Shown: positions 41,924-50,047, numbered from the stretch's first letter. The stretch: 64,000 bases of DNA from UBA6168 sp041741095 (GCA_041741095.1 JBGSKQ010000087.1:1-64000); one strand, 5' to 3'. Numbers and translations are program-made. The notes: a model not told the origin generated them from the letters alone.

Positions 41924-43669
41924 CTATTTCATCACCAGCCTGCCCGTGCTCAAGCGGCCATCGCTGCTGAGTATTTTATAAAAATACATGCCTGCTGGCT
42001 GGTCGCCCCGCTGGATGCTGAGTTCCCTGGTGTGCAGGTTGCTAAAAGAATTTAACAAGCGCCCATCCATGCTGTACAAGGCAACTTGTTGCATAAAATG
42101 CCTTTGATCATCCAATACCAACTTGCCTTCCGTGCTCATTGGGTTTGGGTAAAAATGGATGGCCGGATTGTCGGCCATCACCTCGCCGGCGCTGCTCAGG
42201 CTTTCACAAAAAGCCTCAACGGCATTGCCCATTTCAATGAGCGGCGTCACATCGGGGCAGGGCAGTTCAGCGCCAAAATAGCTCATCACGGCATAGCAGA
42301 TGGAAGTGCTTTCGCCAGGGGCGAGGCGGAAAGGGCCGGAGTTGATGAGGGTGCGGCGATCATACTCAGGCAGTCCACTTGGGAAATTTGGGGATTGAGA
42401 ATGGCACATGGACCACTCATCGGCGTTGCTGGGGTTGCCAGGGAAAGCAAATTTTTCAATGTCATTGGAGGAGGGGTTGTATCCTTCTCCCCCGTAGGTA
42501 ATTTCAGTTCCGTCTTTCCAGCGGCCTGTCATGTAGTTATAATACTCAAAATCAAATGAAGGATCAGTTGTGCCAGGCTTTGGAGGAGGTGTACCCCAAG
42601 AAGTGTTGTTGTGATAAGTAAAAGAAGAAAAACCCTTGTCTTCTCCATCATCGCCTTTTGGGCCACGCAGAACCTTCACACCCAGTATTGGACTTTCTTC
42701 ACAATATGGGACAACCCCTCCTGGGCAAGTACAACCAGGCGTTCCATCATTAGCATCTTCATTATAAAAAAAAGCCATTTTCTCTTCGGGAACGCTGCCA
42801 AAATAGTCGTCCAAATAGCATCCAATATCAGCGTCCATCCATAGCGACACAAAGGCACTGTCAATGTCTTCTAATGCCCGGTTGATGATTTTAAAATCGT
42901 AAAAAGTCGTGTTGAAAAGGTTTTCATCATTCTCGCCTGCGTATGCGTATGCAAATGCCTGCACTTCTGCCCGAATAGCTGTAGCATTCGTTTCTCCATG
43001 AATGGCTCCCGCACCTTCATCGTTGAACACCCACCAAAGTGCCTGGTCGCCCGGCGCTAAAGGGTAATCGCCGAGTTTAGGTTCATAGTTCCCGTTGCCG
43101 TTCCTGTCAAAAAACGGTGCGAGCGGTTGGTCAATGGGCAAGTCAAATCCATTTCCAAAAAAAGATTCTGGGTTATTGCGGCCTGGCCATGCAAGTAGCG
43201 GCATAGGCACCGGCCCGTCAATCACGCCATTGTCGTTGAAATCTGCGATGTGAGCGTCAATGTCTGGCTTGTTGATTTTCCAAAGGCGGTTGAAGCGCAT
43301 GCAGTTTTCCTGGCTGGCCGTGCCGATGGTAAGGTCAAGCGGCCCCGGCCACCAATCGGTATGGTTACTGGCAGCCCCATAGGTTTGGCAAGCCATCTTT
43401 AGGTTGCTGCCTTCATCCAAACCGCCCAACCAAAGGCCCGCCGCAAAAACCGCTGCTGGCTGCGGCTCACCCGGAGCTACTTGCGGGACAAAATAACCTG
43501 CGTCGCTCCTGTCCCACCAAAAATCGCCGCTGGCCTGGAGGATGGCTTTGACGTTGTTTACATCAAGGGTGGCTGTGGCAGTGCTGATGCCGCAGGGGTT
43601 TTGGGTTTTTAGAATTTGAAAAACTAAAAGAAGGGGCAATAAGCATAGAAGGCGGGGTTTCGATTGCAT
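41924..43669 (-). CDS. Large secreted protein with Ca-binding-like motifs and T9SS sorting domain
   Basis: 581 residues with a signal peptide (cleavage near ILKTQN). The body begins CGISTATATLDVNNVKA and contains two calcium-loop-like motifs, DFNDNGVIDG and DRNGNGNYEPKLGD, resembling thrombospondin-3 or EF-hand loops. A cysteine-rich segment (CTCPGGVVPYCEE) follows. The C-terminus is a type IX sorting domain (FYPNPMSTEGKLVL ... QPAGMYFYKILSSDG). I know similar large proteins from Saprospiria-type genomes, but no function has been assigned. Surface structural or binding role is inference. Confidence 0.78.
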   Translation of the reverse strand: MQSKPRLLCLLPLLLVFQILKTQNPCGISTATATLDVNNVKAILQASGDFWWDRSDAGYFVPQVAPGEPQPAAVFAAGLWLGGLDEGSNLKMACQTYGAASNHTDWWPGPLDLTIGTASQENCMRFNRLWKINKPDIDAHIADFNDNGVIDGPVPMPLLAWPGRNNPESFFGNGFDLPIDQPLAPFFDRNGNGNYEPKLGDYPLAPGDQALWWVFNDEGAGAIHGETNATAIRAEVQAFAYAYAGENDENLFNTTFYDFKIINRALEDIDSAFVSLWMDADIGCYLDDYFGSVPEEKMAFFYNEDANDGTPGCTCPGGVVPYCEESPILGVKVLRGPKGDDGEDKGFSSFTYHNNTSWGTPPPKPGTTDPSFDFEYYNYMTGRWKDGTEITYGGEGYNPSSNDIEKFAFPGNPSNADEWSMCHSQSPNFPSGLPEYDRRTLINSGPFRLAPGESTSICYAVMSYFGAELPCPDVTPLIEMGNAVEAFCESLSSAGEVMADNPAIHFYPNPMSTEGKLVLDDQRHFMQQVALYSMDGRLLNSFSNLHTRELSIQRGDQPAGMYFYKILSSDGRLSTGRLVMK

Positions 43670-43833
43670 GTCAGTAAATTTTTAAATGATAAGGATGGAA
43701 TGTTCTTAGCACTTAGTTTTTGCCAAGGCGACTGCTCTGAAAATGGATGCAGCGTGGCAAAAAAAGGCATTTAGCTTTTGAGTCAAAAACCAAATTCCCT
43801 CAAAAGTCAGGTTTTAGGAAAAGCAGGTGGCCA

Positions 43834-43862
43834 TTTGATTTGGAAGTTTTAAAATACCTTTG
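43834..43862 (+). promoter_or_regulatory. Promoter for the FKBP gene
   Basis: TTTG at 43834-43837 and TACCTTTG at 43855-43862 fit the -33/-7 pair with a 17-base gap. The -7 box ends only 10 bases before ATG 43873, predicting a leader of a few bases. Confidence 0.5.
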
Positions 43863-43872
43863 CCAAAAAAAA

Positions 43873-44349
43873 ATGACCATGAAAATCGTTCAGTTCCTGT
43901 TTTGCGCCATTTTTTGCGCCACACTGTTGCCCGCCTGCCTCGACGAGGGTTTTGACGCTGAAAAGCAACATGCCGAGGATGTGGATAAAATTGAAAATTA
44001 CCTCGACGACAACAACCTCACTGCCCAGTCCACCGCTTCTGATTTGCACTATATCATTGAGCTTGAAGGTTTTGAAGGCCACCCAACTTTGCAGGATTCT
44101 GTAAAGGTGACCTACAAAGGCTACTACCTGGACGGGACAGTTTTTGACGAGACCAAAAACGGCCCTGTAGTCTTTAAGCTGTCGGGCGTTATAGCTGGTT
44201 GGCAGGAGGGAATTCCGTTGTTCAAAAAAGGGGGAAGGGGCAAACTGTTCCTGCCATCCAACTTGGCCTACGGCCCTAATCCACCTTCGGGCATCCGGGC
44301 CAATGCCGTGATGATTTTCGATGTGACTTTGCTGGATTTTTGGCAATAA
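43873..44349 (+). CDS. FKBP-type peptidyl-prolyl isomerase, lipoprotein
   Basis: 158 residues from ATG 43873 (ATG 43879 is also possible). A lipoprotein signal ends in LLPAC. The FKBP domain covers about 60-157: VKVTYKGYYLDGTVFDETK, VIAGWQEGIPLFKKGGRGKL, FLPSNLAYGP and VMIFDVTLLDF. It would speed proline isomerisation in exported proteins in the periplasm or at the outer membrane. The upstream frame to 43747 is spacer sequence containing the promoter. An esterase gene follows 3 bases after the stop, so the two form a unit. Confidence 0.93.
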   Translation: MTMKIVQFLFCAIFCATLLPACLDEGFDAEKQHAEDVDKIENYLDDNNLTAQSTASDLHYIIELEGFEGHPTLQDSVKVTYKGYYLDGTVFDETKNGPVVFKLSGVIAGWQEGIPLFKKGGRGKLFLPSNLAYGPNPPSGIRANAVMIFDVTLLDFWQ

Positions 44350-44352
44350 GTA

Positions 44353-45015
44353 ATGGCAACCATGCCGGAAACCTACAAGCTAACCGTCAGTAAAACAGCC
44401 CACTACGCAACGATTGGCACTCCTTCAAAACAAATCCGCCGCTGCTGGATAATTTGCCACGGCTATGGCCAGTTGGCCAAAAACTTCATCCGCCGCTTCG
44501 ATGTACTGGACGATGGCGAGACTTTCGTCTTGGCACCAGAAGGGCTTTCACGTTTCTACTGGGGCGGCTTCACGGGCGAACCGGTGGCCTCTTGGATGAC
44601 AAAGGAAGACCGCTTGGACGAGATAGCCGATTATGCCAATTTCCTCCAAACACTGTACGATAGGTACCTGCCGCAATTGGTGGACGATGTGCAAATCACC
44701 TTGCTCGGTTTTTCGCAGGGCTGCGCCACGCAGTGCAGATGGATCGTGCGGAATTTTCCCAAATTCGACCATCTGGTGCTATGGGCGGGCTTGATGCCGG
44801 ACGACCTTGATTATCAGCCGCATCGGGATTATTTTTCCAGTAAAAAATTGGTTTTTGTTTATGGTCGGCAGGATCCTTTTTTGACGGAGGAGCGGCTGGC
44901 CTGGCAACAGGATTTTGCAAAAAAACAGCAGCTCGATTTCAAAATAATGGCCTTTGACGGGGTACACGAAATAGACCGGGAGGTATTAAAAAGTTTACAG
45001 GTGGAACTGTACTGA
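44353..45015 (+). CDS. Alpha/beta-hydrolase, phospholipase/carboxylesterase type
   Basis: 220 residues. The fold is recognisable from WIICHGYGQLAKNF (oxyanion region), nucleophile Ser121 in LLGFSQGCATQ, Asp174 in VYGRQDPFL and His205 in FDGVHEID. It resembles the YpfH/carboxylesterase family that cleaves acyl esters or thioesters. No signal peptide, so cytosolic. It starts 3 bases after the FKBP stop; co-translation is likely, though no functional link is evident. Confidence 0.88.
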   Translation: MATMPETYKLTVSKTAHYATIGTPSKQIRRCWIICHGYGQLAKNFIRRFDVLDDGETFVLAPEGLSRFYWGGFTGEPVASWMTKEDRLDEIADYANFLQTLYDRYLPQLVDDVQITLLGFSQGCATQCRWIVRNFPKFDHLVLWAGLMPDDLDYQPHRDYFSSKKLVFVYGRQDPFLTEERLAWQQDFAKKQQLDFKIMAFDGVHEIDREVLKSLQVELY

Positions 45016-45029
45016 AGGAATAACTCCTC

Positions 45030-45068
45030 TTGCCCTAAAGGGCGGGCAACAGAACAGCCTGAAGGCTG
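45030..45068. repeat. Pair of short GC palindromes (REP-like)
   Basis: TTGCCC (45030-45035) pairs with GGGCAA (45044-45049), and CAGCC (45055-45059) with GGCTG (45064-45068). The arrangement resembles interspersed intergenic repeats. It lies between the convergent esterase and small membrane genes. Confidence 0.5.
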
Positions 45069-45078
45069 TGCTACCAGC

Positions 45079-45255
45079 TTAACTGCGCAGCACTTGACGG
45101 ATGCCGAGCAGCAAAAAGATACCGATGAGAACGGCAAAAAACAACATTCCCAAGCTGTCGTCCATATAGAAAGACATGCCGGAAAAGAGCTTTCTACCCA
45201 AGGCAAAAATGGCTGCGGCCAAGAGGATGATGCCGAATATGCGCTGGAATTTCAT
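45079..45255 (-). CDS. Tiny two-helix membrane protein
   Basis: 58 residues, starting MKFQRIFGIILLAAAIFALG and ending LLLGIRQVLRS. Two hydrophobic helices (about 6-20 and 36-52) are joined by a polar loop with MDDS. The frame is intact, has basic ends as expected for an inner-membrane hairpin, and lies in its own minus-strand slot between plus-strand genes. No family was recognised with certainty. Its reality is supported by the clean hydrophobic pattern and by the lack of a competing gene. Confidence 0.6.
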   Translation of the reverse strand: MKFQRIFGIILLAAAIFALGRKLFSGMSFYMDDSLGMLFFAVLIGIFLLLGIRQVLRS

Positions 45256-45434
45256 GGCGATTTAATTGAGTTGAGTGGGGTTTTTTCAAAAAACATACCT
45301 TGTTTTGGAAGGAAAAACATTTGCGGGGCAAAATAAAGCTGCTGCTTTCATTTTTGTGGTGACGCCGCTCACATAGCCTCCAAAGCTCCTGGTCATTTTT
45401 TACTTTTACCTTTTTGAAACAACAAACCCTCATC

Positions 45435-46157
45435 ATGAAATACCTCCTGGCCTACCTGTTTTTGTTACTCTTAAAATGTGGAGATCCCAAACCTGTTGCC
45501 AACCCAAAGGATAAAAAAGTTGATGCTACCGCAACTGTGGTCGAAACGCCAACGAAAAAAACGGACACGACCGCCGTTGAGCCTGCAAAGCCGCCCGTCC
45601 AATTGGATTATGACACTGCTTCCTGGACGGAAATCACCCGCCTCGACCCCAGCATAAAACTTGACCTTCGCTATGCCACGGCCAACAATTTTGTAAAAGA
45701 AAAAATGTACGACTGCCCCCGCTGCTTCCTTCGCCCCGATGTGGCCAGGGCCATCGTTAAAGCGCACAAAGCATTGCAAAAAAAAGGCTACGGTCTCAAA
45801 ATGTACGACTGCTACCGCCCACGGCCCATTCAATGGAAACTGTGGAACAAAGTTCCGGATACCCGCTACGTGGCCGACCCCCGCAAAGGCTCCATGCACA
45901 ACCGGGGCATGGCCGTTGATTTGACCATTGTTGATAAAAACGGCCAGGAACTGGACATGGGCACCGATTTCGATTATTTTGGTAAAGAAGCCTACCACAG
46001 CTACGCCGGCCACTCCGACGAGGTGCAGGAAAACCGCCAATTATTAGTAGAGACAATGGAAGATCACAACTTCCGCTCCACCTCCACCGAGTGGTGGCAC
46101 TACTCCTACATCACTAAAACCTTCCCACTGGACGATTGGCTCTGGAAGTGCGATTGA
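45435..46157 (+). CDS. D-alanyl-D-alanine dipeptidase (VanX/DdpX family), lipoprotein
   Basis: 240 residues from ATG 45435. A lipoprotein-like signal (LLLKCGDPK, Cys15) and a Thr/Lys/Pro-rich linker (about 20-55) lead to the peptidase M15D domain: LRYATANNFVKEKMYD, GLKMYDCYRPR, zinc ligands His155 and Asp162 in GSMHNRGMAVDLT, and Glu219/His222 in TEWWHY. It cleaves D-Ala-D-Ala released from cell-wall turnover. There is no van ligase or regulator nearby, so a recycling role is more likely than vancomycin resistance. A long hairpin follows. Confidence 0.92.
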   Translation: MKYLLAYLFLLLLKCGDPKPVANPKDKKVDATATVVETPTKKTDTTAVEPAKPPVQLDYDTASWTEITRLDPSIKLDLRYATANNFVKEKMYDCPRCFLRPDVARAIVKAHKALQKKGYGLKMYDCYRPRPIQWKLWNKVPDTRYVADPRKGSMHNRGMAVDLTIVDKNGQELDMGTDFDYFGKEAYHSYAGHSDEVQENRQLLVETMEDHNFRSTSTEWWHYSYITKTFPLDDWLWKCD

Positions 46158-46175
46158 TTGGATGGGCTGCATGGT

Positions 46176-46230
46176 TTTATTGCTTCATTGTTTCATTGAC
46201 AATGTCACAATGAAACAGTGAAGCAATAAA
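46176..46230. repeat. 23-bp stem palindrome upstream of the HD-PycTM gene
   Basis: The arm at 46176-46198 is complementary to the arm at 46208-46230 in 22 of 23 positions; the exception is a G-U pair in plus-strand RNA. The loop is 9 bases. A further partial copy (GCAATGAAAC) follows. It may end the dipeptidase transcript, or it is a spacer element of the kind seen elsewhere in the window. Confidence 0.65.
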
Positions 46231-46276
46231 GCAATGAAACAATTTTCAATAACTTCGCCGCCGCTTATAAATCACA

Positions 46277-47521
46277 ATGGCTGCCTCGAACCACGACATA
46301 ATTGCACTGACTGAGAGCTACCTGTCCAATTTTTTCCAGGAAAAAATCGGTGGCGAATACGTATTCCACGACATCCAGCACACCCGCAACGTGGTGGAGT
46401 CGGTTTTGGAAATTGGCCTCGGCTGCAACCTCGACGAGCGGGAATTGGAACTGCTGCAATTGGCGGCCTGGTTTCACGACAGCGGCTATGACAATGGGGC
46501 TGAAAACCACGAAGAGCGCAGTTGCCGCTATGCCGTTGCTTTTTTGTCAAAACAAGGGATAAAAGACCAAGACCTCGACCTGATCACACGCTGCATCATG
46601 GCGACGAGGCTGCCATTCCGGCCAAAGGATTTATTGGAAGAAATCATTTGCGATGCCGACCTGAGCCATTTGGGCAAAAAGGTGTATTGGGATCGCTGTG
46701 GCAGGCTGCGGCAGGAGCTTTTGCTGACCCGCAGCAGGCTCATGTCAGAGGCCGAGTGGGTGGAGTTCGAACTGGATTTTATGAACAACCACCGCTATTT
46801 TACCGCTGTGGCCGAAGAACTTTACAACGAACGCAAACTAAAGCATATCAAGCAATTGCGCAAGCAACAAGTGCGGCTCAATCCCAAAGAAGTGGAATCT
46901 GTGGACGACCTGGCCCGCAAGGACAAAAAAAAGAAAAAGCAAAAAGAGGAAGGGCCTATCGCCAATTTAAAGGCCAGCGCACAAGCCCTCAACCAATTCA
47001 GCCTGGGCAGGGGCGTGGAGACCATGTACCGTACCACTTACCGTACCCATATCAACCTCAGCCAAATGGCCGACAACAAGGCCAATATCATGTTGAGTAT
47101 CAACGCCATCGTCATTTCGATTGCGGTGCCGCAGTTGTTGCCCAAATTTGAAAGCTATCCCCACCTGTTCATACCCACCATCATGCTACTGGCGACTTGT
47201 GTTGTCGCAATCGTGCTGGCCACCTTGGCTACCCGGCCCAAAATCACAGAGGGAAAGTTCACCAGGGAAGACATTGAAAAGCGAAAGGCCAACCTGCTTT
47301 TTTTTGGAAATTTTTATGATATGAAACTCGAAGATTTTCAGTGGGGCATGATGGAGATGATCAAGGACAAAGACTTTTTGTACAGTTCCATGACCAAGGA
47401 CATTTACTTCCTGGGCGTCGTTTTGGCCAAAAAATACCGCTACCTGAGCCATTGCTACGCCGTGTTTATGTATGGCATGGTCATTACGGTCATCGCTTTC
47501 GCCCTGTCCATGATGTTGTAA
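46277..47521 (+). CDS. HD-domain phosphohydrolase fused to Pycsar-type transmembrane effector domain
   Basis: 414 residues. The N-terminal HD domain (about 1-185) has the metal set H31/H35 in HDIQHT, H67-D68 in AAWFHDSGYDNG and D126/D128 in CDADLSHLG. A charged linker rich in lysine (about 205-225) follows. The C-terminal part (about 245-414) matches the PycTM/DUF5706 pattern: YRTTYRTHINLSQMADNKAN, then helices at about 272-288, 298-318 and 395-413. PycTM proteins are membrane effectors activated by cyclic pyrimidine nucleotides in Pycsar phage defence. No cyclase gene is nearby. HD domains can cleave nucleotides, so this could be a self-limiting sensor-effector (inference). Confidence 0.8.
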   Translation: MAASNHDIIALTESYLSNFFQEKIGGEYVFHDIQHTRNVVESVLEIGLGCNLDERELELLQLAAWFHDSGYDNGAENHEERSCRYAVAFLSKQGIKDQDLDLITRCIMATRLPFRPKDLLEEIICDADLSHLGKKVYWDRCGRLRQELLLTRSRLMSEAEWVEFELDFMNNHRYFTAVAEELYNERKLKHIKQLRKQQVRLNPKEVESVDDLARKDKKKKKQKEEGPIANLKASAQALNQFSLGRGVETMYRTTYRTHINLSQMADNKANIMLSINAIVISIAVPQLLPKFESYPHLFIPTIMLLATCVVAIVLATLATRPKITEGKFTREDIEKRKANLLFFGNFYDMKLEDFQWGMMEMIKDKDFLYSSMTKDIYFLGVVLAKKYRYLSHCYAVFMYGMVITVIAFALSMML

Positions 47522-47540
47522 ATAAGACTCCAGCCCAAAT

Positions 47541-47558
47541 CACATAAATACTCAAACA
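47541..47558. repeat. 18-bp inverted repeat flanking tgt, left copy
   Basis: CACATAAATACTCAAACA here is the exact reverse complement of 48716-48733, just after the tgt stop codon. The two copies bracket tgt at a distance of about 1.16 kb. Confidence 0.65.
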
Positions 47559-47576
47559 CCCAAACACAGCCCATCT

Positions 47577-48707
47577 TTGTTTTTCCAACTGCAACATACC
47601 GATCCGAATTCCGCTGCACGTACGGGCCTGCTCGAAACGGCGCACGGCTGCATCGAAACGCCCATTTTTATGCCCGTCGGTACAGTGGGGGCGGTCAAGG
47701 CCATCCACCACCACGAACTGGTTGACGAGGTGCGGGCGCAGATTATTTTGGGCAACACCTACCACCTGTTCCTTCGGCCCGGCACGGGCATACTGAGGCA
47801 GGCGGGCGGCCTGCACAAGTTTATTGGTTGGGAAAAACCTATCCTCACCGACAGCGGCGGCTACCAGGTATATTCACTGAGCGCCAACCGAAAAATCAAG
47901 GAAGAGGGCGTCACTTTCGCTTCGCACATTGACGGCTCCAAGCACTTTTTCAGCCCCGAATCAGCGATGGATGTGCAGCGGGAAATCGGAGCGGACATTA
48001 TCATGGCCTTCGACGAGTGTACGCCCTATCCCTGCGACTACCAATATGCCAAAAACTCGATGGGCCTCACCCACCGCTGGTTGCAGCGTTGCTGCGATCA
48101 TTTTGATAAAACTGAAGGGCTGTATGGCTATGGGCAAAACCTATTTCCCATCGTACAGGGCAGCACCTACAAGGACTTGCGCAAAGAATCGGCAGAAGTC
48201 ATTTCCAGTTTCGACCGGGCGGGAAATGCCATTGGCGGCCTTTCTGTTGGCGAGCCGGAAGAGGATATGTACGAAATGACGGAACTGGTCTGCGGTATTT
48301 TACCAAAAGAAAAACCACGCTACTTGATGGGCGTCGGCACGCCTTTCAACATCCTGGAGTGCATCGCCCTCGGCGTGGACATGTTTGACTGCGTACTGCC
48401 GACCCGCAACGCCCGCCACGGCCTGCTCTACACTGCCCAGGGCATCATCAACATCAAAAACGCCAAGTGGAAGGACGACTACAGCCCCATTGATGAAAAC
48501 AGTACCAGCCACACTAGCCGCCACCATACCAAAGCCTACCTGCGCCATCTATTTCAGGCCGGCGAAATATTGGGGATGCAAATAGCCACCCTGCACAACC
48601 TGTGCTTTTTTCTTTGGTTGGTAAAAGAAGCCCGGCAGCACATCATCGCCGGAGATTTTAATAATTGGAAAATAGCGATGGTGGCCAATATGCGGCGGCG
48701 TTTGTAA
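47577..48707 (+). CDS. tgt: Queuine tRNA-ribosyltransferase lacking zinc cysteines
   Basis: 376 residues. TIM-barrel motifs are intact: GCIETPIFMPVGTVG, IILGNTYHL, LTDSGGYQVYSL (Asp92), FDECTPYPCDY, FPIVQGS, RYLMGVGTP and MFDCVLPTRNARHG (Asp271). Tgt swaps guanine for preQ1 in the wobble position of GUN-type tRNAs. Aligned with the known CxCxxC-x25-H zinc site, the three cysteines are Ser309, Ser311 and Ser314, while His340 remains. I believe many Bacteroidota Tgts lack these cysteines, so this may be lineage-typical. The start is TTG 47577, since the conserved FQLQHTDPNS begins there and no ATG is in frame upstream before a stop. Confidence 0.92.
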   Translation: MFFQLQHTDPNSAARTGLLETAHGCIETPIFMPVGTVGAVKAIHHHELVDEVRAQIILGNTYHLFLRPGTGILRQAGGLHKFIGWEKPILTDSGGYQVYSLSANRKIKEEGVTFASHIDGSKHFFSPESAMDVQREIGADIIMAFDECTPYPCDYQYAKNSMGLTHRWLQRCCDHFDKTEGLYGYGQNLFPIVQGSTYKDLRKESAEVISSFDRAGNAIGGLSVGEPEEDMYEMTELVCGILPKEKPRYLMGVGTPFNILECIALGVDMFDCVLPTRNARHGLLYTAQGIINIKNAKWKDDYSPIDENSTSHTSRHHTKAYLRHLFQAGEILGMQIATLHNLCFFLWLVKEARQHIIAGDFNNWKIAMVANMRRRL

Positions 48708-48715
48708 ATGTGTTG

Positions 48716-48733
48716 TGTTTGAGTATTTATGTG
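48716..48733. repeat. 18-bp inverted repeat flanking tgt, right copy
   Basis: TGTTTGAGTATTTATGTG is the exact reverse complement of 47541-47558. It lies 9 bases after the tgt stop codon. Confidence 0.65.
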
Positions 48734-48790
48734 TTAGGGTGTTTTCAATTCTCCTGCCGATCCTTAAACACGCAAACAAAATCAAACACC

Positions 48791-48799
48791 TACTTTTGC
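48791..48799 (+). promoter_or_regulatory. -7 box (TACTTTTGC) next to the lptF/G start
   Basis: TACTTTTGC matches TAnnTTTG and ends 6 bases before ATG 48805, which predicts a nearly leaderless transcript. Confidence 0.4.
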
Positions 48800-48804
48800 C
48801 CGCC

Positions 48805-49893
48805 ATGCTGAAAATCCTTGATCGGTATATCATCAAAAGCTACCTGAGCAGTTTCCTGTTCGTGGCGCTGATATTTTCCATGATAGCCGTCATCATAGAT
48901 TTCAGCCAAAACGTGGAGGAGTTTATTGATGAAAAACTGCCCGCTGGCCAAGTAGCGAGGGAATATTATCTCAACTTTGTTTTTTTCATCAATGGCTTGC
49001 TGTGGCCGCTGTTCGCCATGATTTCGGTCATTTTTTTCACCTCACGCCTGGCCTACAATTCCGAGATTATTTCCATTTTTAATGCCGGCGTCAGTTTTCG
49101 GCGCTTCATGCGGCCCTACCTCATCGGGGGCGGCATCATCGCTTTGGCGCACCTGGTGGCCAACCACTACATCATACCCATCAGCAACAAGACGAGGCTC
49201 GACTTTTTCCACAGCTACATTATGAAAGAAAGTGACAAGGGCAAGACCCGTGATGTACACATGTTTATTTCAGCCGATACCAAAATTTATGTGAGGGACT
49301 ATTTCAAAAGGGACTCTTTTGCCCGCAGTTTCCGGCTGGAACAGTTTGAAGGCAACAAACTGACAGGATTCATAGAAGCTGAGGAAGCCCGCTGGAAGGG
49401 CAAAGAGAAAAAATGGCAGTTGAGCAACTACGAAATCCATTCTTTCGATGGCAAAGAAGAAAAAATCGTGGTGGGCGGCAAGGAAAAACTGGACACGGCG
49501 CTGGCACTTTTGCCAAACGATTTTGTGAGGTACGACGACACCAGGGAGCAAATACCGACCAATAAACTCCAGGATTTCATCGCTGAAGAAAAGCTGCGGG
49601 GCATCGGCAACACCAAGCTTTACGAAATAGAACTGTACCGCCGCACCGCCGATCCGGTCACCATCCTCATCGTCACCTTCATCGGCATGTCGGTGGCCTC
49701 CCGAAAGGTGAGGGGCGGTATGGGCCTGCACCTGGCACTGGGTGTTGCCTTGGGGGCTATTTTTATTTTCCTTTCCAAATTTTCCATCACGTTTGCCACT
49801 AACGAGGCTCTGCCCCCCTTCCTTGGCGTGTGGATTCCCAACCTCATTTTTCTATCGGTGGCACTTTTTCTGGTTTTCAAGGCTCAAAAATAG
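48805..49893 (+). CDS. LptF/LptG-family permease
   Basis: 362 residues from ATG 48805 (MLKILDRYIIKSYLSSFLFV is the usual family start; the longer frame reads through spacer). Three N-terminal membrane helices are followed by a periplasmic beta-jellyroll (about 140-265) and three C-terminal helices, including VTILIVTFIGMSVASRKVRGG. This is the YjgP/YjgQ permease layout that, with LptB, extracts lipopolysaccharide from the inner membrane. Bacteroidota often carry tgt directly before it, as here. Whether it corresponds to LptF or LptG cannot be decided. Confidence 0.92.
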   Translation: MLKILDRYIIKSYLSSFLFVALIFSMIAVIIDFSQNVEEFIDEKLPAGQVAREYYLNFVFFINGLLWPLFAMISVIFFTSRLAYNSEIISIFNAGVSFRRFMRPYLIGGGIIALAHLVANHYIIPISNKTRLDFFHSYIMKESDKGKTRDVHMFISADTKIYVRDYFKRDSFARSFRLEQFEGNKLTGFIEAEEARWKGKEKKWQLSNYEIHSFDGKEEKIVVGGKEKLDTALALLPNDFVRYDDTREQIPTNKLQDFIAEEKLRGIGNTKLYEIELYRRTADPVTILIVTFIGMSVASRKVRGGMGLHLALGVALGAIFIFLSKFSITFATNEALPPFLGVWIPNLIFLSVALFLVFKAQK

Positions 49894-50014
49894 GCGACTA
49901 CCTATTGTTCGATTTTTACCTTTTTAAAGGATTGACTGTGTGCGAGTTATAGTAAAGATTGTGTTTTTTGTATATAAAAACTGTATTTTTCTGCTTGTTT
50001 GGGGTCTAAAGTTT

Positions 50015-50047
50015 TTTGGTAGTTGTTAGAAAACTCTATACATTTGC
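50015..50047 (+). promoter_or_regulatory. Near-consensus promoter of the polysaccharide cluster
   Basis: TTTG ending at 50018 (-33) and TACATTTGC at 50039-50047 (-7) are separated by exactly 20 bases, an excellent match to the Bacteroidota primary promoter. Transcription would start near 50051, about 570 bases before the first gene. Confidence 0.72.

Noticed and set aside
45435..46157. Vancomycin-resistance gene (vanX)
   Set aside because: The M15D dipeptidase is genuine, but no vanH/vanA-type ligase or VanRS pair is nearby and it has a lipoprotein signal, so cell-wall peptide recycling is more likely.
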